Positions 24,630 to 33,822 of a stretch of DNA of 64,000 bases are shown here, in pieces (the first letter of the stretch is position 1; the number at the start of each line of letters is the position of its first letter). A program made the translations under genes and the position numbers. Source of the stretch: an uncultured Caulobacterales bacterium (GTDB lineage: Bacteria > Pseudomonadota > Alphaproteobacteria > Caulobacterales > Maricaulaceae); contig CANNER010000001.1 of NCBI GenBank assembly GCA_947503715.1, positions 248,001 through 312,000 on the forward strand, written 5' to 3'. Below the pieces are notes generated by a model, which was given only the letters and a program-made list of their open reading frames with translations, was not told where the DNA came from and did no database searches.

Positions 24630-26384
24630 ATGAGCAAACCCTTCGACTTAAAATTCATTCCCTTCTCTCAATTGCATATTTCAGAACTGAATATGCGCCA
24701 CAGCGAAACGGCCCCAGAGATTGATGACATTTTGCCGAGCGTGAAAGAGCGCGGCATCCGACAGCCTTTAATCGTGCGCCGCGAAGGCGGCACAGCCAAG
24801 AAACCCAAATACGGTATTGTCGCAGGACGCCGCCGTTATTTCTGCCTCGCTACGCTTGCAGAGCAAGGCACGGACATTGCCGATGTGCCGTGTTGCGTTA
24901 TGGACGCAAAAGACGATGCCCTCGCCATTGAGACAAGCATCATTGAGAACGTGGCGCGTCTCGCGCCCACCGAGATGGAGCAATATGAGGCGTTCAAAGT
25001 CCTCTCTGACAAAGGCCAGAGTATTGACGACATCGCCGCCGTCTTCGGAATTACGGCCAATTCTGTCAAACGCCGTTTGGCATTGGGTGCGCTGATTCCA
25101 GATGTAAAAGAAGCCTACACCAATCAGCAGATTGACGCGGCAAGCATCCGCGTTCTGACAATGGCGACAGAAGAACAGCAAGCCGCATGGCTTGAGTTGT
25201 TCAATTCGGACGACTACTGCCCGACAGGAACGCATCAGCTTAAAGCATGGCTGACAGGCGGCGGCGTGATTACCACAGAAGTCGCTTTGTTTAATGTGAC
25301 TGAATACACAGGCACAATCCTCACGGATTTGTTTGGGGAGCATGGTCAATTTGCCGATACGGAGCATTTTTGGGAGAGCCAGAATGCGGCCATAGCCGAA
25401 GCGGTTGAGGCTTATAAAGCCGACGGATGGAAAGAAGTTGTCTTAGGAGAGCGGGGCCATTACTTTCCCCGCTATAACCACGTCCTTCACCCCAAAGACC
25501 AAGGCGGGCGGGTTTATGTCGAAATCCGAGATAGCGGCGAAGTCACTTTCTATGAGGGCTATATCACGGACGCAGAAGCTCAAAAGATTCGCCGCGCCTT
25601 ATCAAGTGGCGAGGCCGAGGGCGCGAAGGCCACGACGACAAGCAAGCCTGAAATGTCAGGGCCGATGGCCGATTATATGAACTTGCACCGCCACAGTATT
25701 GCACGAGCCGAGCTGATTAAGCGGCCAGACTTGGCTTTGCGTCTGTCAGTCGCGCATATGATATGCGGGGCGCGGAAGTGGAAGATTGATGGGATAAGCC
25801 CCCGCAGCCGAAAGCCCGAAACCCAAGCCAGTGTGGAAGGCAGTAAGGCCGAAGCCATACTGGCTGAAGAACGCAAAGCGGTCTGCGACCTGCTTGGGCT
25901 GTCGATGGAGCATCCGCAAATCTACTATCGCCACCATAGTCCCTATGATGTCTGTGAGATATTTGCGCGTCTTTTGACTTTGGAGGACGCAGAGGTTCTA
26001 CGCGTCCAAGCGTTTTGTCTGGCCGAAACACTCGCCGTGGATAGTAGTGAGGTTGAGGCTATTGGCATACTCACTGCACCAGACTTTGGCGATTACTGGA
26101 CGCCCGATGATGCGTTTTTTGACATTCTGCGCGATAAACCCACCATCAATGCAATGGTCAAAGAGATTGCAGGAAAGTCCTGCGCTGATGGCGCTGTGAC
26201 GGACACGGCGAAGCAACAAAAGCAGATTATCAAAAACCGTATGGCAGGACATGGCGTTGAGGACGCAAGCCCTGACTGGCTCCCGAGATGGGCCGCTTTC
26301 CCTGCAATACCCTATAAGGCGGTCAATGGATGCGCCCCTGCGGAGGCCTCGTGTGGCTTGGAGAAACTGTTTAGCCCCGCTTGA
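24630..26384 (+). CDS. ParB/RepB/Spo0J-family DNA-binding protein
   Basis: 584 residues. The N-terminal ParB/sulfiredoxin-like domain (about 8-110) shows ERGIRQPLIVRR and GIVAGRRRYF (the CTP-binding box region) and ETSIIENVARL. An HTH follows (IDDIAAVFGITANSVKRRLALG, about 131-152). The long C-terminal half is typical of ICE/plasmid ParB-like proteins and not of chromosomal ParB (about 300 residues). No parA gene is visible. It probably binds sites on the element, for stability or regulation. AGGAGG lies 5-6 bases before the ATG, and a strong terminator follows at 26,410. Confidence 0.88.
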   Translation: MSKPFDLKFIPFSQLHISELNMRHSETAPEIDDILPSVKERGIRQPLIVRREGGTAKKPKYGIVAGRRRYFCLATLAEQGTDIADVPCCVMDAKDDALAIETSIIENVARLAPTEMEQYEAFKVLSDKGQSIDDIAAVFGITANSVKRRLALGALIPDVKEAYTNQQIDAASIRVLTMATEEQQAAWLELFNSDDYCPTGTHQLKAWLTGGGVITTEVALFNVTEYTGTILTDLFGEHGQFADTEHFWESQNAAIAEAVEAYKADGWKEVVLGERGHYFPRYNHVLHPKDQGGRVYVEIRDSGEVTFYEGYITDAEAQKIRRALSSGEAEGAKATTTSKPEMSGPMADYMNLHRHSIARAELIKRPDLALRLSVAHMICGARKWKIDGISPRSRKPETQASVEGSKAEAILAEERKAVCDLLGLSMEHPQIYYRHHSPYDVCEIFARLLTLEDAEVLRVQAFCLAETLAVDSSEVEAIGILTAPDFGDYWTPDDAFFDILRDKPTINAMVKEIAGKSCADGAVTDTAKQQKQIIKNRMAGHGVEDASPDWLPRWAAFPAIPYKAVNGCAPAEASCGLEKLFSPA

Positions 26385-26409
26385 ATTGACAGCTAAAAGA
26401 AGACTGAAA

Positions 26410-26440
26410 AGCCCCCGCCAGCTGGCGGGGGCTTTGCTTT
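26410..26440 (+). terminator. Intrinsic terminator after the ParB-like gene
   Basis: Perfect 10-bp stem AGCCCCCGCC-AGCT-GGCGGGGGCT followed by TTGCTTT. Confidence 0.9.
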
Positions 26441-27172
26441 GAAGATGGGCAAATCGCGCCCCTAAAAATACCGCTCATCAGCATGAGCCGAGACGGGTCA
26501 GGGACGCGAAAGGATTAAGGCGTCTTGTGGGTTCCAGAGGGGCAAATTCATATGGCCTCTTTACCGAAAGCCTGACCGAGATTGGAATGAAACTTTACGA
26601 TAGGCCAAGGGCCAGATGAACGAAGGCTGGCGAGATAGAGTCTTTCAAGGCAGACTTCGCGGGTCTTAAAACAGCCGCCAAGCGTGCCAAGTTCCTGAAC
26701 GAGACTATCAACAGACCTTAAGTATAGGGCTGTTTGCCGCTCTCTTCATTGTCATCATAGCGGCAATGTTAATGAGGCAAGCAAGGCCGCCGAGGTTCAG
26801 GATGCCTCTCAAGTGACCCCCATCAGATTTAGTTATAAGCATATCCAAATGCCTGCACCATGATTTAGGCGTCTCAAAATCATATCAACAAAATAGTTAG
26901 GGGAAGCCAAATTCCCTGCTGATGTCAAAATAACCTGCACAAAACCTGCTATGCCGAATAGGCCACCGTTTCACTAAGCGTCACTCTTTTCCTCTCTGTG
27001 ATTTGAAGGAAATCACACATTCATCGCGAAACAAAAGAGCGCCCCTTTGGCCTATCTCCACTGCGTTCCGGGATGCTTCGCACCTCTGCAAATCAGAACT
27101 TGAGCGGGCGGTTCTTGTCAGCAGGGAGATTGGCTCCCGAGATTTCGCTGACATAATTTGGAGACTGAAACC
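26441..27172. other. Largely gene-free region with a possible frameshifted remnant
   Basis: About 730 bases without an intact gene. At 26,620-26,721 one frame reads a protein-like stretch (TKAGEIESFKADFAGLKTAA...) with no start codon. It stops at TAA, and a neighbouring frame continues to 26,816 with a convincing membrane helix (GLFAALFIVIIAAMLMR). This looks like a decayed small membrane-protein gene with a frameshift near 26,710. Promoter elements for the following DUF736 gene may lie in the remainder, but none stands out. Confidence 0.4.
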
Positions 27173-27499
27173 ATGGCACAAGCACTTGGATATGTAACGA
27201 AAAATGAAGTGGGTAACTTTCAAGGCACCCTGAACCTCGGCGGCGCAAACCGCATCAACATTGTCGCAAATGACAATAAAGAGACCGACAAACAGCCCGA
27301 CTTTCGGATTGTAGATAGCCGCGGTCAGGAACTTGGCGGCGGCTGGTTCAAGACCGGCGAAGTCAGCGGGAAAGAATATATCTCGCTCACCTTCGCCCAT
27401 CCGACCCTCGGCCCGCGTAAAGTCTACGCCAATCTTGGTCAGGCTTACGGCAAAGAGGCGGATGAATTTGCGATCCTCTGGAACCCGCAAGACGACTAA
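27173..27499 (+). CDS. DUF736 protein (first copy)
   Basis: 108 residues. It shows the DUF736 pattern: start MAQALGYV, LNLGGANRINIVAN, NKETDKQPDFRIV, KTGEVSGKEYISLTF, YANLGQA and EFAILWNP. DUF736 proteins are near-universal companions of alphaproteobacterial trb-type ICEs, but their function is unknown. The ATG at 27,173 has GGAG eight bases upstream. A terminator follows directly, so it is a stand-alone transcription unit. A second divergent copy lies at 48,571 at the end of the trb operon. Confidence 0.88.
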   Translation: MAQALGYVTKNEVGNFQGTLNLGGANRINIVANDNKETDKQPDFRIVDSRGQELGGGWFKTGEVSGKEYISLTFAHPTLGPRKVYANLGQAYGKEADEFAILWNPQDD

Positions 27500-27514
27500 A
27501 TCCCCAGCGTCCCG

Positions 27515-27547
27515 ACCCGTATCAGCTCACGCTGATGCGGGTATTTC
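27515..27547 (+). terminator. Intrinsic terminator after DUF736
   Basis: 12-bp stem ACCCGTATCAGC-TCAC-GCTGATGCGGGT (one G-U pair) followed by ATTTCTAT. Confidence 0.8.
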
Positions 27548-27601
27548 TATGGTCACAATTTGGAATTGAAACCGAATTGGTGGCTCGGTAGTATATATAT
27601 T

Positions 27602-28402
27602 ATGACAGGGCTGACCGATATAATCGGGCCTGCATCCGAGACTTATGCAGGATTTGCGTGGGATTATTTACGGCGCAACATTGCCTATGCCCGTGATTTT
27701 GAGAGTATTCTGTCGTCAGAAAGGTTTGATAATACGTCCGCACAAGGATCAATCCGCTTTGAAATGGACGTTGATAAACAAGCTCACCGCTGGGGTTTAG
27801 AGTGTTTTGAGTCGCCCAGTTCAAATGGTTTAGATGCCCTCGTTATTTGGCGTCAGGATGCGTTTCCGGGCGCGTTGTCTGTTCAATATCACGATGAATT
27901 GGACCATGATAAGGATGGAAAATCATTTAAACTTTCCAATTTTGATTGCCATAAACAACATTATGTCAAAGCTGATGGAACGCGTATCAGTGTGATTAAA
28001 TCAGCTGAATTCTGGCTTCAAATTTCAGGAAAACCCGAAGATATTGAAGGCGAAGATCAGCCCTTTTCTGTGCTCATTGACGGCGGAAGAGGCGCAAGAC
28101 GTCGTATTGATGCGCTTCGCCAGCTAACATCACTCAGCCGAAACGGGTCTGAAAATTTCAAATTATTGGGGCGTCAAAAGGCGTTCACCAAGATGAGAAA
28201 TGCGCTTGTCGCATATGATATTCGGGCCAATGGCGGCTCCTATAAAGATGTAGGCCTCGCGCTTTTTGGTGTCAAAAATGTGCAGCAGAACTGGGATTCA
28301 AGCGGTGGTTTCTTGAAAGCACGTGCCATTCGGTCTTGCAAATTTGGAGAGCGAATGGTCGCTCAAGACTACCAAAGCCTATTGCCCAAAAAGACCATTT
28401 AG
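27602..28402 (+). CDS. DUF2285-domain protein (ICE regulator type)
   Basis: 266 residues from the ATG at 27,602 (an upstream in-frame TTG is less likely). The N-terminal segment with FAWDYLRRNIAYARDFE resembles the DUF6499 module. The C-terminal part (about 165-262) fits DUF2285, with RRIDALRQL, AYDIRANGGSYKDVGLALFG and a final basic helix AQDYQSLL. DUF2285 proteins are regulators or replication-initiation-like factors in this ICE class and normally sit next to an AlpA-like HTH gene, as here (28,525). The exact activity is not established in this sequence. Confidence 0.78.
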   Translation: MTGLTDIIGPASETYAGFAWDYLRRNIAYARDFESILSSERFDNTSAQGSIRFEMDVDKQAHRWGLECFESPSSNGLDALVIWRQDAFPGALSVQYHDELDHDKDGKSFKLSNFDCHKQHYVKADGTRISVIKSAEFWLQISGKPEDIEGEDQPFSVLIDGGRGARRRIDALRQLTSLSRNGSENFKLLGRQKAFTKMRNALVAYDIRANGGSYKDVGLALFGVKNVQQNWDSSGGFLKARAIRSCKFGERMVAQDYQSLLPKKTI

Positions 28403-28524
28403 CCCCCGTATCGTTTTTTGAACGTCCCAAAAACGTGACTCGTTAACGCTTCAAAGTTGTGTCTTGATTCGTTGCATTAACATGCGCGGTCAAGCGCAGA
28501 CGTGGTGAATGAAGTGAGATTGAC

Positions 28525-28761
28525 ATGGGACAGAGTTTAAAAAGACAGAATATACCGAGGCGAAAAATACTACTGGATGATGTGCCAAGTCCGTTTCTAT
28601 TGCCGGATGAGGCCGCCGTTTTCTTGAGGCTGGATGAGCGCACGCTCGCGAATTATCGGTCCAATAAAACGGGGCCCGTCTATCGCAAACATGGCGGCTC
28701 AATTTGCTATCACCGCGATGACTTACGGGAATGGTCGACAATTACAGCGGCAAAGATGTGA
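28525..28761 (+). CDS. AlpA/excisionase-like HTH protein
   Basis: 78 residues with a MerR-like/HTH_17 fold: FLLPDEAAVFLRLDERTLANYR (recognition region about 26-46), SNKTGPVYRKHGG and a closing strand ICYHRDDLREW. Proteins of this kind bind DNA as excision or transcription factors in ICEs. The end overlaps the start region of the DUF2840 gene. In related elements as I know them, replication initiator and parA genes usually follow here; they are absent. Confidence 0.82.
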   Translation: MGQSLKRQNIPRRKILLDDVPSPFLLPDEAAVFLRLDERTLANYRSNKTGPVYRKHGGSICYHRDDLREWSTITAAKM

Positions 28762-29213
28762 GTGGCCTTACCGTCATTCAGTGCCATTTTGTGAGAGGGC
28801 TGCTCAATCACAGGCTTAGATTTGGGACGCCTCACAAGACCATCAAACTTGATAAATATCGTAAATTGGCTTGCTTTAAGCCCAGCGAAACATTGGGTTA
28901 TATTCGGTGGCGCGCGAATGAATATGGAACGCAGGACTGGCGTTTCTATATTTTAAAAACACAAAATTCAGGTCTTTTAACCCGTGTGCCGGGCGTATCG
29001 CCAGCAGTCAAAGTTCTTGCCAGTTTCAACGGAACGCAATCTGTGAAGCGGGCTTTAAGCGCATTTGATGATGTTGAAAAAGTTACGTCAGAGTCCCTAG
29101 AGACATTGCCTGACGCCTATTGGATCTCTTTTCAAAATGACCTCTCGACGCGGCAATCTCTTAAAGGGCTATTGCCTCATTTCTCAATTCTGGAGGCGCG
29201 TGATGCTGTTTAA
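28758..29213 (+). CDS. DUF2840 protein
   Basis: 151 residues from a GTG that overlaps the previous stop (GTGA); an in-frame ATG at 28,731 is an alternative start. It fits DUF2840: HRLRFGTPHKTIKLDKYRK, CFKPSETLGYIRWRANEYGT, RVPGVSPAVKVL and DAYWISFQNDL. DUF2840 is a conserved protein of unknown function placed directly before the TraF peptidase in trb-type ICEs, as here (overlap of 11 bases). A role in transfer is inferred from that constant position. Confidence 0.8.
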   Translation: MSGLTVIQCHFVRGLLNHRLRFGTPHKTIKLDKYRKLACFKPSETLGYIRWRANEYGTQDWRFYILKTQNSGLLTRVPGVSPAVKVLASFNGTQSVKRALSAFDDVEKVTSESLETLPDAYWISFQNDLSTRQSLKGLLPHFSILEARDAV

Positions 29214-29757
29214 ATCCATCATCGCAGGCGTGATAACACTCGCTGTTATCGGAACGACGCGGCAGATTATCTTCCCGCCAAAGCCTGTTGTATTTTATAA
29301 TCCCAGCTATAGCGCGCAGGTCGGATGGTATCGTTTGAGACCGAATGAGCCTGTAGCTTTGGGCGCGCAGGTAGCGGCTTATGCCCCCGAATGGGCGCGC
29401 CAATTAGCCGATGAGCGTGGTTATTTGCCCTACGATTACCCTCTCATAAAGACGGTCTGGGCCGTCCATGGGGATGAGGTCTGTTACAATACTCAATCGG
29501 TTAGTGTCCCAAAACGTCCTGATATTCCCGTGCTGGGGCAGGATGTTTTGGGACGCGATATGCCTCAAAAGTCGGGCTGTATTGTGCTGGAGTTGGGTGA
29601 GTATCTGCTAATATCCCCCGATGTGCAGACGGGGTTTGATAGTCGATATTTTGGGCCTGTCAGGGCTGAAAATATTCTAGGCGTGGTTCAATATCTGGCA
29701 GATTCGAAGAATCTTAAATCGTCGGAAAAGCCTGATTTAGCGGGGGTTGAGGGGTGA
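29203..29757 (+). CDS. traF: TraF-like S26 signal peptidase
   Basis: 184 residues from the ATG at 29,203. It has an N-terminal membrane helix (3-21), then the S26 core: NPSYSAQVGWYRL with the likely nucleophile Ser, the segment LIKTVWAVHGDEVC with the likely general-base Lys, and SPDVQTGFDSRYFGPV near the end. TraF of RP4 processes and cyclises the TrbC pilin; a TrbC-like pilin is encoded at 40,144. Overlaps with genes on both sides indicate one transfer operon running into the relaxase. Confidence 0.85.
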   Translation: MLFKSIIAGVITLAVIGTTRQIIFPPKPVVFYNPSYSAQVGWYRLRPNEPVALGAQVAAYAPEWARQLADERGYLPYDYPLIKTVWAVHGDEVCYNTQSVSVPKRPDIPVLGQDVLGRDMPQKSGCIVLELGEYLLISPDVQTGFDSRYFGPVRAENILGVVQYLADSKNLKSSEKPDLAGVEG

Positions 29758-29948
29758 ATTTAAGAGGGCAAGATAAAGGGCGCGGCCCAAAATGGCCTAA
29801 GCCATTGTCTGCACATCTTTTTTCGCGGGACGCGAGGGGTTTGGGCCGGGACGTGGATTCTTCGCGATCCCCCATAGGGCCTGAGAAAAAGGCCGGGACG
29901 TGGACTGATATTGCCGATTTTGTGAGGGTTTTGGAGCTTTTGTCATGA
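29754..29948 (+). CDS. Small hypothetical protein between traF and the relaxase
   Basis: 64 residues from a GTG overlapping the traF stop, ending four bases into the relaxase start. It is basic and Pro/Arg/Gly rich in the first 45 residues and ends in a short helix (WTDIADFVRVLELL). Overlaps at both ends support translation. In related elements a lytic transglycosylase gene often lies here; this peptide has no transglycosylase motif. Confidence 0.5.
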   Translation: MNLRGQDKGRGPKWPKPLSAHLFSRDARGLGRDVDSSRSPIGPEKKAGTWTDIADFVRVLELLS

Positions 29949-31861
29949 GCGGCGATAATCCGTTTAATGTTAGGCTCGGAAGGATTTTCTCGCCCAATGG
30001 AACGGGGCGATTTGTGAGCTTTGCAGGACAAGTCAGGCGTGCGGCGCAACGCTCAACCCGCTCATCGGGCGGGCGCGTTAAAAAGGGCGCTGTTGCCGAG
30101 CAATATTTTTCGCGCCGCGTGATCGTCAAAGTCCATCTCGTGAAGATGGGGGCTTACGGCAAGGATGCGCAGCGCCATCACCTGGATTATATTCAAAGGG
30201 ACAGCGCCGCGCGCGAGGGCGAGACAGGTATTCTCTACAGCCGTGATGACATAATGCTTGATGGCGATGAATTCCATGAGCGCGGTATTGATGACAGACA
30301 TCAGTTCAGGGTCATCGTGTCGCCCGAAGACGGAAAAGAATTGGGAGACTTGCGCACCTATACCCGAAACGTCATGGCGCAGATGGAGCGTGATTTGGGC
30401 ACGAAGCTCGATTGGGTCGCCGCTAACCATTACGACACCGCCAACCCGCACAGTCATGTTGTCATCCGCGGCATCACAGACAAAGGTTCAACGCTCATCA
30501 TTCCAAGAGACTATATTTCCCACGGCATGAGAGAGGCGGCTGAACATGTCGCGACTTTAGAGCTTGGGCCGACCACCCAAATTGACGTTGCCAAGAAACT
30601 GGCCCTTTCCGTTAGGCATGACCGTTTCACATCGATTGATCGTGACTTACTGGCAAAGGCGCAAAACCAAATCGTTGATTTGTCTAAACTGCCGCTGGAC
30701 GGGTCGGACTGGTCACAGCGTTTTGAAAAATGGCGAGTGAAATATCTAAGCTCGCTAGGGCTTACCGAGAAGATCGGGTTCGGCAAATGGCGGCTCGATG
30801 ATAATTTTGAACGCACGCTCCGCCGCATGGGGGATCGCGGCGATATTCTCAAAGCTTATCACCGCGGAATGGCACGCGCCAAACTTGACCGCAGCCTCGA
30901 TAGCGAGCCGATTTATGATCCGGCGGCAAAGCTGGCTCGCCCCATCACCGGCAGAGTGATTGAAAAGGGCGTGCTCGATGATGTGAATGATCGCAGCTAT
31001 ATTATCCTCGATACGATGCAGGGCGAGGCTCTCTTTGTTGAGACTGGCCGAGAGGCTAATCTTGCGCAAATAGATCCCGGCATGGTCGTAACCGCAGGGC
31101 CGCAAACCTATGCGCCTAAGGCATCAGATAGGACCATCGTTGACATCGCGTCCATACGCGGCGGCATATATAGCCCATCCTTTCACGAGATGAGTGACCC
31201 CAGCGCTAGGGAAGAATTCATTAAAGCTCATGTGCGGCGGTTAGAAGCTATGCGTCGTGCCGGTCATGCCGAGCGAAATTCAGACGGGTCGTGGGAGGTT
31301 CCGAAGGACTATCTCAAGCGCGCCGCGCAATATGAGACATCACGCAGTTTTGGAAACCCTGTTAAATTAGACATTCAGTCTCGTGCGCCGCTGGCTCAGC
31401 TAACGCAGACGATTGGCAAGACGTGGCTTGATACTGAGTTGATGAAGGGTGGTCCCGAAAGCGATGCGTCAGGGTTTGGGAAAGAGGTCGAAGCCCTCAA
31501 GGTGCAACGTCGAAGATTTCTCCTCTCGCAAAAGCTAATCAATAGGTCATCGGGAGTTACGCAAAACACGCTCGACACTCTCGAAAAACATGATCTCGAT
31601 GCGGCTGGCAAGGCGTTGAGCGAACGGTTCAATAAGCCCTACAAAGTCGCGTCTGAATCCGGACGTATTTCAGGGATATATCGCGAGGCCATACAGAGAC
31701 CAAGCGGGACATATGCCGTCATCGAAAAGTCGAAAGAATTTACGCTCGTGCCGTGGCGAGACACGATGGACAGAAATTTGGGAAGATCTATTTCAGGGGT
31801 GCTGAAAGGACAGACGATTTCTTGGACACTCACGAAAGCCAGAGGACAAAGCATCACATAA
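29945..31861 (+). CDS. DUF3363/VirD2-family conjugative relaxase
   Basis: 638 residues. The relaxase part (about 40-230) has GAYGKDAQRHHLDYIQRD, the Asp-rich HQFRVIVSPED, and the metal-binding motif HYDTANPHSHVVIRG (about 159-173). The following regions match the DUF3363 extension of VirD2-like relaxases (about 300-630). It would nick the element at oriT, stay linked to the 5' end and pilot the strand through the TraG/Trb channel. It overlaps the preceding small gene by four bases. The catalytic Tyr cannot be assigned with certainty by eye. Confidence 0.88.
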   Translation: MSGDNPFNVRLGRIFSPNGTGRFVSFAGQVRRAAQRSTRSSGGRVKKGAVAEQYFSRRVIVKVHLVKMGAYGKDAQRHHLDYIQRDSAAREGETGILYSRDDIMLDGDEFHERGIDDRHQFRVIVSPEDGKELGDLRTYTRNVMAQMERDLGTKLDWVAANHYDTANPHSHVVIRGITDKGSTLIIPRDYISHGMREAAEHVATLELGPTTQIDVAKKLALSVRHDRFTSIDRDLLAKAQNQIVDLSKLPLDGSDWSQRFEKWRVKYLSSLGLTEKIGFGKWRLDDNFERTLRRMGDRGDILKAYHRGMARAKLDRSLDSEPIYDPAAKLARPITGRVIEKGVLDDVNDRSYIILDTMQGEALFVETGREANLAQIDPGMVVTAGPQTYAPKASDRTIVDIASIRGGIYSPSFHEMSDPSAREEFIKAHVRRLEAMRRAGHAERNSDGSWEVPKDYLKRAAQYETSRSFGNPVKLDIQSRAPLAQLTQTIGKTWLDTELMKGGPESDASGFGKEVEALKVQRRRFLLSQKLINRSSGVTQNTLDTLEKHDLDAAGKALSERFNKPYKVASESGRISGIYREAIQRPSGTYAVIEKSKEFTLVPWRDTMDRNLGRSISGVLKGQTISWTLTKARGQSIT

Positions 31862-31874
31862 ACGGAGGAAGATC

Positions 31875-32531
31875 ATGACTAATTCAATCAAAGCAATTCT
31901 GCTATTATCGGGAGCCGCGTTATTATCGGCTTGTGGCGACGACCCGAAAGCAGCGAATAAGGCGAATTTTGAAAAGGCCTTGAATGCTCACTACGCCCAG
32001 ATGAAACAATGTGTAAAAATTGGAAGCAAGCCTAATGCTGACGGTATCATCCAAGAGTTTAGAACGGATGGCAGCATGCAGGATAAGCAGCTCCCTTTTT
32101 ACAATAGGTTGGTAAATTTGGGGCTATTGGAAGCGGTTACCTATCAAAAAGATATGAAAAACTTCAGCGGGCAAGTTACCGGAAAAGCCGATTGGGTCGG
32201 TTACAAATTTTCAAACAAAGGTGAAAGCTTCTTGCGTCCTTCGAGCCTAGAAAAAGGAGCCTTTAGAACAGGCGCGCGTCAACTCTGTTATGGTACGCCG
32301 CAAGTGGTTGAAATTGTCAATTTCACCGAGCCTGCTGAAGCTATGGGCGCGAAGGTAAGCAATGTTCAATATACATATAGACTTGTTGATGTTGCCACAT
32401 GGGCCAGCGATCCAGCCCTGACCAATCAATTTGAATGGCTATCTGAAAGAATTTCTAGCGGTAGCATCGCCAAAGATGATGACCTGGTGCTGACAAGTAA
32501 CGGATGGGTGCATCATAGTATTGTGAAATGA
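31875..32531 (+). CDS. Hypothetical lipoprotein after the relaxase
   Basis: 218 residues with a lipoprotein signal and lipobox LSAC (about 17-20). The mature protein mixes charged helices and strand-like segments, with two Cys (QCVKIG near 45, QLCYGT near 139) that could pair. AGGAGG-type sequence GGAGGAAG lies just before the ATG, 13 bases after the relaxase stop, so it is probably co-transcribed with the relaxase. No family is recognised. An entry-exclusion or envelope role is possible but not supported by motifs. Confidence 0.6.
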   Translation: MTNSIKAILLLSGAALLSACGDDPKAANKANFEKALNAHYAQMKQCVKIGSKPNADGIIQEFRTDGSMQDKQLPFYNRLVNLGLLEAVTYQKDMKNFSGQVTGKADWVGYKFSNKGESFLRPSSLEKGAFRTGARQLCYGTPQVVEIVNFTEPAEAMGAKVSNVQYTYRLVDVATWASDPALTNQFEWLSERISSGSIAKDDDLVLTSNGWVHHSIVK

Positions 32532-32565
32532 CGGCCGTGCTTCTCAAATGGGGGCTTAGCGGACC

Positions 32566-33477
32566 TTAGCCAGAAATAGGCAAGTGGTTCAGAATTTGTG
32601 CCGCTTGCGCTTTTCTTCCGCGAAGTACATTCGTTTTCTTTTTTCTGTTACCACCAGGCTTTGAAAAATCAGACTGCGCGCCTGCAAGCTTTTTATGTTG
32701 CCGATTTGGCAATCTAAGGCCCTTAGAACCTATAATGACACCTGTTACATCGGCGGGTTTGTCGATGATCCAGCGAGTTTTTTTTGCTTTAATGGATAAA
32801 CCATGTTTGTGAATTTGTTTCTGAATCTCCCAAACCGTTTTTCTTGATACTATTTTCCCTGAGATTGTTAGGTCATCGATGTAAAGCGTAAATACATTTC
32901 CAGCTTTTTCAGCAATCTCATGAATAGAATCCCACATCTCTGAATAAGTCCAGTATGATAGTATCGGACTTGATGATGAGCCTTGTGGAAGAGAACCTTT
33001 GTCACAGCATAGCCGCGCAAGAAGCACGGCAACATCTAAAGAACATTTCATCTGATGGCGAAAGAATGCGAGAACCTTATCTTCCCGACAGGATGGGTAA
33101 AAGCTCTCAATGTCCATCAGGCAGAAGGCTCTTGAATCTTGATGTGCCGCCGCATTAATTACGTAGGTCTTTTTGGGAACAGGTGCATGTACATAATCTG
33201 GCGTCTCAATACATGCTAACAGGTAAGCGATGCGACTTTGAGCTTTATCAAGGCCTTCGTGTGGGCGGCAAAGTGGCCTCATTGAACCGTCATCTTTTTC
33301 TTCTTCCCAGTATTCATAATGCGGGACGGATTTGTCTGTCATTCCTTTAAGGGCTTTGACCGATGTAAAAAGTAGGGCGGCTAACTTCTTCTTACTTTCC
33401 ATCCTGTAAAAGGGGCTATCTTGAAGTGAATAAAACTTCTTCGCTTTCTTACGCCAAGGTTTTTTTGCTTTTGGCAT
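32566..33477 (-). CDS. Retron-type reverse transcriptase
   Basis: 303 residues from the ATG at 33,477, one base after the HTH gene's stop (an in-frame TTG at 33,501 is an alternative). It has reverse-transcriptase motifs MDIESFYPS (catalytic Asp122), QGSSSSP (165-171) and YIDD (199-202). It also has the two retron-specific signatures NAAAH (108-112, the NAXXH of region X) and VTG (244-246, region Y). The enzyme would copy part of a structured RNA (msr-msd) into branched multicopy single-stranded DNA. Size is normal for retron enzymes and no fused domain is visible. It is the last gene of a minus-strand operon with an XRE HTH gene and a 61-codon gene, preceded by a hairpin-rich untranslated region. 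Confidence 0.92.
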   Translation of the reverse strand: MPKAKKPWRKKAKKFYSLQDSPFYRMESKKKLAALLFTSVKALKGMTDKSVPHYEYWEEEKDDGSMRPLCRPHEGLDKAQSRIAYLLACIETPDYVHAPVPKKTYVINAAAHQDSRAFCLMDIESFYPSCREDKVLAFFRHQMKCSLDVAVLLARLCCDKGSLPQGSSSSPILSYWTYSEMWDSIHEIAEKAGNVFTLYIDDLTISGKIVSRKTVWEIQKQIHKHGLSIKAKKTRWIIDKPADVTGVIIGSKGLRLPNRQHKKLAGAQSDFSKPGGNRKKKTNVLRGRKAQAAQILNHLPISG

Positions 33478-33478
33478 C

Positions 33479-33790
33479 TTACAATTCCACTTCGCTATCA
33501 ATGTCGAGAAGAGTCAGTAGCGCAATAACTTTTCGTGCAATGACGCCCTTGGCTTGATCCAACCGGCCAGAGAGATTTTCACGGTCTTGAAGAGCTTCTG
33601 CGAAGAAAACTAATGAGCTAACCGGTACATTAAATGTGTCAGCGTAGCGGTTTAGAAGATCAAGGGATGGCGTTCTATTACCACTTTCTAGCTCAGAAAC
33701 ATATGAGCGTGATACTCCTAACTTCTTTGCAAGGGCCAACTGGTTAAGGCCCTGATGACGTCGTAATAATTTTAAAGCTTGTCCGAACAT
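33479..33790 (-). CDS. XRE-family HTH protein of the retron operon
   Basis: 103 residues from the ATG at 33,790, which has GGAG four bases upstream; a longer in-frame reading exists but its extra N-terminus is not protein-like and overlaps the upstream gene. The XRE HTH occupies residues 4-60 (LNQLALAKKLGVSRSYVSELESGNRTPS), and the remainder is helical. The stop is separated from the reverse-transcriptase start by one base. It may repress or activate the retron promoter (a 7-5-7 palindrome lies upstream of the -35 box), or hold the effector inactive as an antitoxin-like partner. Both are inference. Confidence 0.85.
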   Translation of the reverse strand: MFGQALKLLRRHQGLNQLALAKKLGVSRSYVSELESGNRTPSLDLLNRYADTFNVPVSSLVFFAEALQDRENLSGRLDQAKGVIARKVIALLTLLDIDSEVEL

Positions 33791-33822
33791 AGTTCTCCAG
33801 AAGTGTAATTGAGAACGGCGTC

